Positions 63,764 to 64,000 of a DNA stretch of 64,000 nt are shown here, one piece after another. Position 1 is the first letter of the stretch. The number at the start of each line of letters is the position of its first letter. The DNA is taken from NCBI GenBank assembly GCA_030407315.1, contig JALQPE010000857.1, positions 1-64,000 of the forward strand, in the 5' to 3' direction. Made by a program: the position numbers and the translations under genes. This DNA comes from Asparagopsis taxiformis (Eukaryota > Rhodophyta > Florideophyceae > Bonnemaisoniales > Bonnemaisoniaceae). The notes beneath the pieces are model-generated. The model was not told the origin of the DNA, made no database searches, and was given only the letters and a program-made list of their open reading frames with translations.

Positions 63764-64000
63764 TGCAATTGTCTGTTTGCTGTTTTCAACTATTCTAAAG
63801 ATGTCTCCCTTGTAGCTGCGCTGCTGCCTGCTCTGCCTCATGGATTCCGTTCAAGCACCCTTGTAGCCCTAGTTTGATTGCTGAGATTTTTGGACACGCC
63901 AGCGCAAAATGTAATGTAAATGCCCTAGTTGACTTTTGTCCTCTATATTTTACAGCAACGTCAACGGCAACAACAAGTACTCTATGTAAAACGCCTTCCA
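63764..64000 (+). other. 3' flank of the Snf7-family gene
   Basis: No further gene begins before the window ends. Confidence 0.5.

Overview
This is nuclear DNA from a eukaryote with a compact, intron-poor gene set packed between large blocks of transposable elements. Eleven host genes lie between 43417 and 63763. They are separated by roughly 110-1100 bp, carry only five introns in total (82-105 nt, GT..AG, each with a YTAAC branch site), and show no operon features. Composition, gene density and TE style fit a florideophyte red alga such as Chondrus crispus. That placement is inference; no decisive taxonomic marker is present.

Region 1 (1-43.3 kb) is nested mobile DNA. From left to right it holds: a decayed Ty1/copia element on the minus strand (1-7004), with an initiator-tRNA anticodon-type primer site, a long 24-bp minisatellite and a zinc-finger ORF in its leader; a chromovirus (Ty3/gypsy, here family G) fragment with 5' LTR and gag on the minus strand (7005-8872); Gly-rich tandem repeats with a 43-nt palindrome; a gene joining a beta-class N6/N4 DNA methyltransferase to a SET domain (10207-14084), split by a solo family-G LTR; two unrecognised converging ORFs with a terminal repeat array (element X, 14745-18190); duplicated intron/exon-like units (18.6-19.35 kb); a second copia LTR; a plus-strand family-G fragment with integrase, chromodomain, a 790-codon antisense ORF and 3' LTR (19846-26529); MITE-like palindromic repeats; a DUF7869-type DDE-transposase element (element Y, 29.4-33.6 kb); a second, decayed copy of the family-G 3' region whose LTR is itself interrupted (33.66-37.98 kb); and a complete Mutator-like element with an 11-bp target duplication (38664-42765).

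Region 2 (43.4-64 kb) is a gene island. In order it encodes: a CreC/WDR20-type WD40 protein, histidyl-tRNA synthetase, an Atm1-type mitochondrial ABC transporter, proteasome subunit beta-4 (PSMB2), a membrane RING-H2 protein (minus), RFC1 (minus), a tetraspanin-like protein, an ABC1/UbiB-family kinase, mitochondrial pyruvate carrier MPC1, PRP4 kinase (minus) and an ESCRT-III Snf7-family protein. They are housekeeping genes with no common pathway.

The observations most worth following are the methyltransferase-SET fusion and its LTR-made chimeric ORF, the conserved antisense ORF (plus an antisense ORF inside the LTR that could supply its start), the copia leader cargo, and the duplicated intron-like units.
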